Origin: Triplophysa rosa
Taxonomy: Eukaryota > Chordata > Actinopteri > Cypriniformes > Nemacheilidae
DNA: 64,000 nucleotides
Assembly (NCBI RefSeq): GCF_024868665.1
Contig: NC_079894.1
Coordinates: 7,065,286 to 7,129,285 of the forward strand
Reading direction: 5' to 3'
In this document: in pieces, positions 1 to 12,200 of the stretch
Layout: every line of letters starts with the position of its first letter
Position numbering within the stretch: position 1 is the first letter of the stretch
Position numbers and translations under genes: made by a program
Notes under the pieces: generated by a model
Database searches by the model: none
Told to the model about the DNA's origin: nothing
What the model saw: the letters and a program-made list of their open reading frames with translations, nothing else

Positions 1-107
1 CGATTGCTTTGTGCCTGAATGGCACTCATATTTGCCACGCAGCTTGAGCGTGGCTTTTGTTTCGCGCTGTAAAGGGAAAGTTAAAAAGGACTTGTGTCAT
101 TTTTCAG

Positions 108-246
108 ATCGACCCGGAGGGAGCGGCGGACCCGGTGAAAAACAGACTCAAGTCAGAAAATGAAAAGCTAAAAGACAAGATCCACTCGCTGCACGTCGAA
201 CTGGAAGAAATTCGACAGACCCTGGAATCCCAAGAACAGACGCTGG
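108..246 (+). CDS. c10orf67: C10orf67-like exon (first visible)
   Basis: The acceptor is a T-rich tract ending in TTTTTCAG. The exon opens in frame with IDPEGAADP and continues as a heptad-rich helix. It must stop before the in-frame TAA at 252. The only GT giving the right phase is CTGG|GTTCTT, which yields GCC (Ala) when joined to the next exon. This donor is weak apart from its GT. Confidence 0.6.
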
Positions 247-3200
247 GTTCTTAAACCACACGCACACACAAGTGTTCAAATGATTTTTTTGGGACCAAAG
301 ATAAACATTTCGAATGAGTGATATATAGGCCGCTTACCTTATCTGGCCCATTTGTGTGAGGTGGTTAGCATTTGGAGAGCAATGTTTGAGGACACTTGTT
401 CGATCATAGCTATCATCTCGCACTCTGTGGGAGTCTGTGAGGAGAAAGCAAACACAAGACAGGTGTATTCTCAAGGGTCAGCCCTTTATCTCCCATATAT
501 GTTTGATGTTCATTCATTGCTTATGTAACTTAGGTAACAGCCTGAATATTTTCCATCGGTTTTTGATTACGTGCGTACACATCTATTTTTGATATGCCAC
601 TGATTAAATACTAAGTAACGCGTCGTCCATTATAACACAACATAAACCCTTTTTAACTACTCTATTCACAAAGTGAAGAACCACCTGCTAAAACGTTTTG
701 CATTGGCTGTGACTAAATTTAAGAGCTGCCCAGGTCTTGACCATCTAAATAGAAAGAAAAGCACTTGGGCACTAACACACACTTGGCCCTTGAACTTAGT
801 GGTTTGTGTTTGGTCAGCGCATGTGAGTGGACATGTCAACAGCTATGAGCCAGGTCAGAAGCTTGTCAGGACCCTGAGCCAGAGCAGGTCATTCAGGCCA
901 GAGCCGGCCTTCAGTCCATTGACCAGAGACGAACAAAGATGAGTGGATGTCTTGTCGTTGTGTTTCCAACATCAGCAATTGTTTCTCTTCACACAGTCTT
1001 CACTACGGAACGGGAAAAGTTGTAAGAGATTTTCTTTAAACTCTCTTTGTTCCCTCCACAGCCGTGGAACTGGCAATGGTAAAATTAGAGGCTGAAAACA
1101 GCAAAAAGGCCGTTCAGAAGGTACACAATGCACAAGGATTTTCGGACACACATATGAATGACAAGTTATGTTCGATTTGTGTTTTATGATACCCTAATTT
1201 CCATTGATTTCAGTTAACAAGTGAACATGAGCAAGTGAAAATGCAGTTAAGCTTAGAGAGAGAGAATGGCCAGAAAAAGGTGAGAACTTTTTCACTTTTA
1301 TTCAAATTGAATGATCATACAAAATCATATTTAGATCTACGAATATTTGATCCAGCTTTGAATCATCAAAGTCTAAATATTGGTCTTTACAACAAGATCT
1401 GCAACATGGCCGTTCTTTGTCCTTTTCTTACATTTTTAAGTAACAATAAGGTTATATTTATTTACATATTAGTTAAATTATTAACTAACATGAACTAACA
1501 ATGAGAAATATATCTTTTTGAATGTCGTTTTTAATATAAAACATTGAAATATTTTTTATTTGTGTCAATGCTAGTTAATACAAACACAGTTGTTCATCGT
1601 TTGATCATGTTAGTTTGATGTGTATTAACTAATGTTAACAGATACAACATTTGATTTTAAAAATGCATTAGTTTAAGATTTATAAACGTGTATTGTTCAT
1701 TGTTAGTTCATGCTAACTCATGTATATAACATCACATTGTAAAGTGTTCCCAATATTTCTCTAATCTGTACTGCCCCAGGAAATCATTCTCTTTACCAGA
1801 AATGGTTACTGTGTGCCATGTAAAATAAATATGGTAGCATATGTTAGGTTTGTGTTTTCCCTCATAATTTTGTATGCTGTACTCATCTGTTAGCTTTGTG
1901 AGCAGACAGACGCATGCCATTGGAGCATGTTAGCAAGATTTAATATTGTGCAGCAACTGGTGCATGAGAGAGAACTGTAAATGAGTTTATGATATGTGAT
2001 CAAGCACAGCTGAGAATATCCAGCATTGAGGCCTGACACTGTAGCTTGTTGATTTTGATAAAACATTTGGCGAATGGACGTGGCGCAGCGTTTTTGACAC
2101 CTATTGATATAGCATTGTTTATTTAGGGTTTTATCTTTTGTGCAGTAAAACTGAAGTGTGTGTGTGAAATAGCACTGCGTGGTGTTAAAATTGGGGCAAT
2201 GCCAGAGTTTATATTATGCACTACAGTAAGAAACCATGTGGCCAGAGGGCTTTGTTTTGCATTTTGAATAAGCGCTAACTTGGACTGTTGCCTTGTATTC
2301 ATAAATCACAAGCTTGAATTTTAGCCTCGTTTTGTTATCTTTGAAAGGCTAAACATGATTTCATTTGATTTGAAAATGATGAAAATGCAGAATTATTTAT
2401 TGAAACCAGATGGTTTTACTAACAAAATGTACTGAAAGTAGTGGCTAGCAAGAAACGCTTTACTGCGGTTTATTGCGAGGGACAATATGCACCGAGTTTG
2501 CCAAACAATGGCTAAAATTAAAATATGAACACAGCGGACAATGTAAAAGGAGTGTGAAAGACTCTATGGTACTCAGCCATTGAATTCGGCCACACAGAAT
2601 CCAGAAGGTTAAAAGTCTCCCTCTGGCCTGGCAGGGTTGCTGGGATACAAGCAGCAAGGGTCCTGTCAAAGCTGCCATAATTTAGCCTGCAATCAAACGC
2701 TCATATTAGCACAGCTCTTCAGCAGGATAAAGAAGGAAACACATACTGATGTTTACTGTTGCCACTTGTTGCCCGAAGAGTTTTTATGTACCCAGACATT
2801 TAGTTATTTACTTATTTGTTTGTTATATAGGTTCGTGGCATGCTGTGTCAATAAAGATGTAAACATTTGAGTGCTTACAACTGACAGTGAAAGCGATAAC
2901 ACAAACCGAATTTAAGTTTTCCTTATAAATAAAATAAAAGAAATATTCAGTCATTTGAATATTTTTTTTGATATTCTCATATAAGGTACAGTTGTTGCTA
3001 CATACTGTAGATATATCTAATTATCTTTTATTTGGGATTTTATTGTAATATTTAACCTAATTGAAGTCCGGGTGATTCAGTCATAAAAGATCATATGCTT
3101 GACTTTAATAAAAAGTAGTAAAACCAGTAAATTAGATAAAACATAGTTTTTTATGTATTTACACAGTTTTGTTTTCTATTTAACAAAGAAGTGTATTGGT

Positions 3201-6200
3201 TTCAGATCAATAATGTTCATCCGGCTTTTCATGTAGCACTGAGTGGACACAAAACTTGATAGGTCCATCAAGAGGCTGACGTAGCAGGTGGTGGCCAAAC
3301 ATACCTCATGCAGACGCCCTGGTTAAAAACACTAATAAAGACCTCCTTATTGTTGTTTCGACCACCGGGAGAAAGGATTATCCATATTTAGTGTAGCAGC
3401 TTAGATTGGCCTCTTTTCAGTCTTGCACCCTTTGTTTAGCAGGCCTTTTGTGCGATGACTGACAAACTCAATGTTAAGGTCTAGCATGGTGGCTATGCAT
3501 AAAAATGTAAAGCAAAAAAATGACATTTTGAAAAAACGAGGTTTTCCTTCACTTTATTTTGGTGACTTTGATCAATGGAGCAGAAAATTTGTTTCCATAG
3601 CCAGAGGGCCGCAGGGAGACCTATAATGAGAGGCTGAAGGCTCAGGCCAGAGTGGAGTGTGAAGCTCAGCTGGGTGTAAACTTTGTCTCTGTGAAAAGAC
3701 ACCCAAACGAACAGCCCCTGAACCACACGGCCACACCGGTCAACAGCACCGCTGACCCACCGCTTTTGACGTTTCACAACATTTTTTCATGATATATTGT
3801 GTTGAATTGTTATAAGAAAGTAACCTTCTTATGTGGTACCTTCTAAATTAGTGGTTTATTCAACTCATATTAGTTTATATGACATGCTGAATATATTGGT
3901 TAATACCAATTGTTTTTAATTATTAGGTCAGGTATTAGTAATAATGGTAACACCTTATAATACATGCTAAAATGCTGCGTTGTTTTAAACCCATGGTTAG
4001 GCAAATATGGATCATTTAGAATAAGTTGAGATTGTCCGTATTTGAGCAAGCCAGGATTTTTTTAGTTTGTGTAAAGTTCGATTTATTTACGTTATTTAAC
4101 ATGATATGAACAATACATACTACAGCATTTATGAATCTTGGTCATTTCAACAATTACTAATACAATTTAATAACAAAATACAACAGAAGTACGCACATCA
4201 ACTTGAAATGGGTGCTTGACCAAAACAAATCATATCAGAACAATATATGAAAAGTCGGCACACCAAAGCTCCAAAAATATCTGTTTTTAATAGAGTTCCA
4301 CAAAAAGTCTGATGAACCTGTTTGCTCGAAACGTTACGCATTTTGTGTAAGTCGATAAAAAAATGATATTTTTGGAGCTTAGGTGTGCCGACTTTTCATA
4401 CATTTTTCTAATACAATTTATTAAAATCGAATGATGTATCTACAGTAGCATTACTTAAAATTAGTTCTTGCACAATGAAGTAAAATGAAAGAACAATAAC
4501 ATATTTTATTGATGTTAAAATGAACACAGTTTAATAAATTATCTAAAAATGTACTACTTGATTATGTTATCTAACGCAATAATTATTTTTAATAAATTGT
4601 ATCCTAATGTGTAATGTTGCCGTAAAGAATAATAAATCATATATTTATATTTTTTGCATATATCACTTTTCAGTGACTTAAATACTTTACAGAGGAACTG
4701 TGCTCATATAAGTACTTATACTCTGTAAGTATATAAAGGATTTTATTGATTTATTTACCTATATTTATGGCATGGGATATAAAAGATTTAAGAATTACTC
4801 TGTATATTACAAGAATGCTTGCCAGTAACACTATTACTACCAGGAACACTACTGTCATAAATACTTCTGATGAGTACTTCCACTTTTCATACTGGTGGTC
4901 TAGGGAAGGTGTGTAATTATTAAAAATGATCTTAAATATTTAACTCGGAATAGCCAGAACATTTGGGATAACTGCACTTACACAGGTGGAGCTCACAAAT
5001 AAGTCTCACCTGTTTTTTTTTAAAGATCATATTTTTATTTTCCTTCGCAGATGAAACAGTTTAAAGAGGAAATGGAGAAAGAACTTGCACAGGTTGAGGC
5101 TTCACACATGAGGGAGGTGAGACACAGAAAACAAGCCTCAGATACGGCACAGACCTGATGTGTTTTTTGTATGTCCTGGTGGCGAGCTATCTGTCTCGGG
5201 ATGTTTGAAGGTCTTGAACTCTTGGCCAAAGGAAGGTCTCCTTTTCACCCCAGACATCAGAGTCCTAAAGCAAAGAAGAAGGATAAGGTGCACACGCAGC
5301 GTCTAAGTCGTATCGATTTTAGCCATGAGCCTGGGGTTAAAATACAACCCGGTCCAACACTAAAGCGCATTCATTAACAACCCTGTGTCATGATTGTGGC
5401 TATCACTTCTTTTAAAAAATACCATATGATGTGCAGGGCTCTTTTCTCATCGAAAACACATTTATATGCCTTTCTTTAAAGCAAACGATCAACTAAATAT
5501 TTATTACACCAATAGAAACACATACCATAAGTGTTACTTTTTTTATACATAGATTTCATAGAAATTTACTATTTATATGACCTTTTCTGTTTAAACTTAC
5601 CTTTAGATAAAATAAAAAATAAACTATTTGTTCAGTGAATTGTATTAAAAAGCCCCAAAATGAAAATTCTGTCATTTATTTATTTAGAATGTTGGTAACC
5701 AAACAACGGCAGTACCCATTCACTTCTATTGTACAGATACAAAACCAATGCAGTTCAATGGGCACTGCCATTGTTTGCTTTCCAGCATTCTTCAAAATAT
5801 CTTCTTTTGTGTTCTGCAGAAGAAAGCAAGTCATACAGGTTTGAAATGACAGGAGGGTGAGTAAATGATGGCAGAATTTTCATTTTTTTCTGGGTGAACT
5901 GGTCTCTTTAAGGCTTGGAATAGTCCATCTATTCCTTTTTACTTATTCATGGCTTGTCAAGGCCTCATCCATCGGGACGATGACTCTGTCAACACAGTGA
6001 CCATAGAGGCAGCGTCCGGTTTGAGTCAGCTCAGAGCCTAGGAGAGCGTGGAATGTGGCATACAGCTGACACAACACACTGACAGGATAGAGTGGGTGAG
6101 GGGGTCTTGCTGAATAGAAGTGGACAATAGGCGCGGTTTAAAGTCCACTTCATAAAGGGTGCCCTTACAATGAGCTTGGCCACTGTAGTGGCTAGCTATT

Positions 6201-9200
6201 ATGGTAATGTGTTGAACTCTTACCTGTTTTGTAATGCCCAAGCTTCCATTTTAACTGGCACGTGCCTGGCTCAGCATAGACAGCAACTCAAGCTTAGATA
6301 CCATGTGCAAACGGGTTTGTTTATCTACCTTGACAAACAGTCTTTGCATAGACATGACCTTTGTCTGAAAGTTTTGAGCGCATTTTTGATATTTTTGTCA
6401 GATCAAAGTTTCATTTGCTTTTATTATTTGCTGGTAAAATGTAGACATTCATCCTGGATTCATCAGACTGGATTGGAAGTGTTACTTGCCTTCATTAGCG
6501 TTCGCGCTCAATGTAGAGAACTTCATGTTGACCAACACAACTCAATATCTTAGTGTCACAAATCAACACCTACTCCTTTTTACGCACAATGGGTCTTTGA
6601 ACACTCTGGCAAGTAAACTTTTTTCTCCCATTCTCTTTTTTTTCTTTGGCCCTGAAAGAAAGGTTGGACTGACACCCTTTTTATGTTGGGTTAGACTAAC
6701 AACACACTCGGCGCCCACTCATACTAAGAAAAACTTTAAAAGGGACTCCCACGTTCCGTTAGGCCTTTTGGGGGAACATGGGTGGAAAAGTGGATGTCCG
6801 AGCTGACCTGAGGTGACCTGACCTTCACACTGCTCTGAACGTACGCACTCAATCAGCCAACATGACGTTCCACAAAGCTGTGTCAGGCCTTGATTGGACA
6901 TGCCACACAAAGTGGACATTTGGTGTTAAAATGACCCTTTGTGAGCAACGGATTGATATAATGACACACAGAATATGGCCGGCCATTTAAATCTCCATTG
7001 AGAAGCAGACCAAAGACATTTCCTCCTTTTGAAAAAGGTGGACATGCTCCGAACATGTTGCTAGGTTCAGTGACTGAATTCTTGGGATTTCAGGGACTGG
7101 AATAAAAACGCAAAAACATGAGTTTAATTTATTTTCTTTTATTGACACACACAGTTGTTGCATTATTGTGGTTTTTGAATATGACAGTTGTGATTTTCAT
7201 ATTGTCAGAAAGCAGCGATTGAAAGGAAATTTAAGGAGGAGAAGTCAGCAGAACCCACAAGCGTGGAGGTAGAACAACCATTCTCTTCTTAACTGAAGAT
7301 GTCTTAACTGAAGCTTATCTGAATCTTGATTGTTTTTCTTACAGCTTATTGGGAATACAGAGCTGGTTCAAAAACTAAAAGAACTAAGAAAGACAGAGGA
7401 AGTGCAGAAAAAGGAGATCGAAAGGTACTGTAAACGTTTGACAGAGATAAATGTCTTCTCTCACAACGGGGCACCAAATCACTTTGAAACACATTCACCC
7501 GCTTGGTTCCTCTCTGGTGGAAGGAGCTGCCAGCCTTCACCCGATCTGCTGAAAACACCACCACCTGCACTGAAGACAGACCTTTTCTGTGTACACTTAA
7601 CCAATCCATAACCACCATTAACTTTCCTTTCCTTTGACATTGTTAACCAAATACTAAAATACTATGTCTGCTTGTAAACATATAGCTTTGTATACTGTTG
7701 TTTCCCAAAATTCTGTCATTTACTCACTCTCAAATCTGCATCAATATCTTTGTTCCGACAGATATTTGGAAGAATGCTTGAAACCAAACAGTTCTTGGCC
7801 TCCATTGACTACTATAGTAGGAAAATTTGTTTTATAAATGTTTTTGTTCCGTTAAACTTAAAAGAAGATATTTTGAAGAATGTAGGAGCAAATAGTTCTA
7901 TGCACTTTTGACTACCATTGCAATTTTTCCTACTATGGTAGTGGTGGCCAAGAACTGTTTGGTTACAAACATTCTTCCAAATATCTTTCTCTGTGTTCAT
8001 CAGAACAAAGAAATTTATACACGTTTGGAACAACTTGAGGGTGAGTAAATGACGACAGAATTTAAGGCAAAATGTTAAATGCTCCCTCATTTGTTTGTGG
8101 CTTTGGATGAAAGTGTCTGCTAAATAAATAAGCGTAAAATGCAAACGCAGATAAATTGTACAAAACATGTTCTCTGTTTTTCAATCTCTTACCGCTTTAT
8201 GTTATCAGGCTCAATAAGCAGTTGTGCACTTCCAATCAGGTGTGGGAAAAGAAGTTTGAGATTTTAAGACAGAGGTACAGTACATTGCAAGGTTTAACTC
8301 TAAATTGTAAGTTGTTACGATAGACTATATGAGCTATTCTCCACTGATCATTTCTTTTTTAAGTTTTCACGCCATCAAGGACGAGATGTTCTTACGGCAG
8401 TCGCTCCAGCGGCAGGAGGCTATACTTCACAACCCCTCAGTCAGCTTTGCGGTCAGTAGATTCCCTAAGAACACTGCATTTTATCCTTTTAGTATATGGT
8501 CACTTTGAATAAACATGCTCCCCCATGATATTTACACTATTGAGTGAGACCAAAACATGTTTTTTCCTTTATCAAAGCTCCTGATCTTGCCGCAGTAAAT
8601 GAGGGCAGAAGCTTTAATCATGTAACCCTTAATGAAATCTGCACCTGTGGCCTGTCCCACACACACATAGAGCGCATATACAGCAGAGGTTAACCCTTAA
8701 CAGACTTTAACAGGTGCATGCCCATTAAGCCCCTCATCCCTGGCCTCAATTGGTGAAGGCTGATGAATATGTATAAGTTTGGGCTGGTTTTGTTTTTGTT
8801 TTGCTCTGCTCCCCACACCCCATTTAACCGGCAGACAAACCAACTCCAATCACCTCGTTGAGGCCTGCCTGTGCCGGATGTCATTTATTACACAAATAAT
8901 ACAAATGACAGACAGATGAGAAGTAACTCTACGTGTTTGAAATCTTTATTAAGTTACAGTTTGGGAACAAATGTGTCTCCAGAAGTGAACTAAATCTGAC
9001 AAAACCAGATATAAAGCCACTAAAAACATTAAGAGAGCACTTCAGTTTTGACTTTAAGCAGCATTTCTACATGTATTGTATCAATTCAGTGGCTGTTGAA
9101 TTTTAACAGAAACAAACCTCAGCAATGACATCAAATCACCCAACAGCAATGTGAAAGAAAAAATCAGCCTTTTTTCAATCAAATATTCATTTTTGAACTA

Positions 9201-12200
9201 ATCCTAAAATACATGTAAAACAGTGTTGTGTTATTTAAACATGAATATGAACTTGTTTTCTTTGCAGTATTCAAGATCTGCAAACATGGGATCTTTTTTG
9301 TTATTTTTACCAGTTTGTCCCGTTTTTTACCAAAAATATTTTTGAGAAATATTGTCTATTGTACACGAAAGGAAATAAAAATGATAATTTTACCTAAAAT
9401 AGTATATTCAGAAAAACAGAGAATAAATTTAGAGTCGTCTATTATTTTTACAGCTGTGCAGACGGTTTCATAGGATGCACACGACTGGCCCGAATTAACT
9501 TCTGGCCTGTGTTTGTTGATTGATCTGGCTAGTGGCTAGTAATACAACTATTTTATATTATTTATATTAATATTTTATTGGATAATAATTGTATTATATA
9601 TATAATTTTTTTTTTTTAATTGTTGAATGGGTCTTGTAACAGCATTTATGTTTAGCCAATAGCCAAAAAGTAATTGACTTGTTTTATTTTGCTTGTTATC
9701 AGAAATAATATGCAGGGATTCTTTGCGGATGTGTACCAGAAGTTAAATTCGGGCCACAAAAGTGCGCATGTGCAGTAATGTTGGTTTATGTTGTTGCTTT
9801 GCAAAGCAAAGAAGCTTTATGTGTTTTAAAAATGCAAGTGTTTTTCTTTTTTGGAAAGTGCTTTATATATTAGCTTTATATGAAGCAATACAAATTTATA
9901 GATGTTTAGATTTTTTTTCAAAGTCAAAGGTTAGGGTGTGGATTATGGTTAGTCAGTAGCATTTACGATTAATCTATGTTATATCCTCGTTTAGTAAACT
10001 ACTGTAGGTAAATGTGTGTGAGAGCATTAGAGAAATCTCAGATGTGTTTTTCCTACAGATGGATGCTCCTTGTGCACCACTGCAAAAGAGTGACAGTAAT
10101 TTAAACCGGTTGGGCTCTACTAGTGTAGCTCCATTGGTAAGGATCTTTTAAAAATGAAACTGTTCTGTTCTACGTGTGATGTTTAAACTCACAAGCTTAG
10201 ATTCCCATCTGCACTTAGCCACGTATAGGTGCTGGAGGCCAGCAGAAAAAGAACAGGACGATTGGGACAATGGACCTCAGCCTGCAAACTGAGAGATGAG
10301 AACATGCTTTCACCACCTCAGGTTAGTGAATTATGCTTCCCATGTCCACCTGAAAAAATAACAACTATTTTATAACTTACAAAATCAAGAACTAAAACAA
10401 AACATAATGATGTTCAGAAAAAAACATTAGCCCCGCCCCAAACTCACACAACAGGTTGCAAATCTTCACCTTTAACTTGCTTGCAGTTTAGTATAACATT
10501 AACACGTTCCCTGTAATTAAGAAGCATATCACAAGGAAATGGTAATTTGTTTATAAAGTCTTCGCAGATATTGATTTGCCCAAACATCACTCTGAAAGGC
10601 TGCCTTGTGGGGTAATATCATATTAGCACTGACACATGAGGAATAGGAATGAGAAATGATGGAGAGAGTAGTCTCGTTTCAGCTACTTTTTAATCTTTCT
10701 TTTGCCTATTATTGACTTTCTGATGATTGGGATCTAGGCTAATGAGCTTAGCAGGCGTGACATGGCCAGATAACCGAAAGACTTAATACCCTCTGTCAAT
10801 ATGGAAGCTCTCAGACACAAATATCTGATGCACAGAAGCTAACTAATCAATCGGACGGATTACACTGTTGCCGATTTCAACAGACTGCTACTTATAGACA
10901 ATAGATGTGCGTCATTGGATCTACAACTCGAGGCATTTATTGCATTCATATAATCTTATGTTCAATCATGTTTGCAATTAATAATTGAATGCAAAACCAT
11001 GCTCATTTGGTAAGAAACCAAATAATTGGTGAGAATTATCACCATAAATACCAATTTTGGTTCATTTAATGACCTATGCAGCGCAGTCATAGATTTTTGG
11101 ATCACCTTTAACCCCTGACACATTGTTCTCTGTATATTTGCTTAAGCCCTTGATAAAAGCCGCACACTTGCAGCCTGGGCTACGGATAGAGACTTCTACA
11201 GGGCAACTAATGCAGTAGATTATAGTGGGTCTGCATGGAGGGGGGTCACTGGTCCTCAGTCCAGAGGGCCTGATCAGTGACCTCTACAACAGCTAGCCGG
11301 CCCCTGTCTAAACCATGGGAATCTGGTCCATACATCACCACTGACACCCAATAATTGAGACACTGGAGATAAGGCACCGGCTACTGAGGGTCTTGACACT
11401 TGGAAAGAGTCGGCAAACATTGTTGTCACACAGCAGATTATGTTTATTCAGTGGGTCACCGATCTAAGGTGGTGTGAATAATTTCAAGTCTGTATGGAAG
11501 ACCCACTCTTACAAGCTCTTGTTTAGACATCTGAGCTGTGGCTGTCTGTCTGGGTGAGGAGACGCTTGTGTGATTTTCATTTCACAACCTCATATATATA
11601 ATATATAGTATAATTTCTGATTTCTTAATTTTAATGGCTAATATTTCAAGCGTAAAAAGATAAAAAGAAAAAATGTCACAAATGACACAATTCATATTTA
11701 ATATACAAGCAATAAATATTTTAAGGACGTTGCAAACACTGTAGCATCTCTTTTGCCGCTAAGCGGTCAGTTTTACTAGGAGATTTATAGGGTTTCCCCC
11801 TTTTTTATATGGGAAGGCTACAAAGTCACTCGGCAGATGATCAAAAGAAGGGGGACAAGACTGCTTGGATACACAACCATAATAAATTTTGTCTTTTTCT
11901 TCTTTTTCTTCGTGAATACGTCTGGGCCATATGCTTTGCTGCGTAACTATTTGAAAGAGGCATTTACAAACCCAGGCCCACCACATTAAACTCTATAACA
12001 ATCTTTATTCATGGTAACTTATCAGACTCAATTAATCAACCTCAACAATGGCAATTCTGATGTGTTCAAGCAACCTGAAAGGCCTAGGTCACCTCTAGGG
12101 CAGTCCTGAGCTTGACTTTTTTCTCCACACTTAAACCCATATATTCTTTCATCATCCATTACCAAGACTTATTTTACATCATAGCTAAACCTGCTGCAAA

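Larger units (their letters stand above)
1280..5050 (+). other. Intron of C10orf67-like gene (3.8 kb)
   Basis: AT-rich, with dispersed repeats at 1435-1748 and 4246-4400. The open frames inside lack splice context or recognisable protein similarity. Confidence 0.65.

Noticed and set aside
8239..8274. Shorter exon beginning at GTGTGGGAA in the C10orf67-like gene
   Set aside because: Phase from the previous exon would give a stop; the upstream acceptor at 8207-8208 restores the frame.
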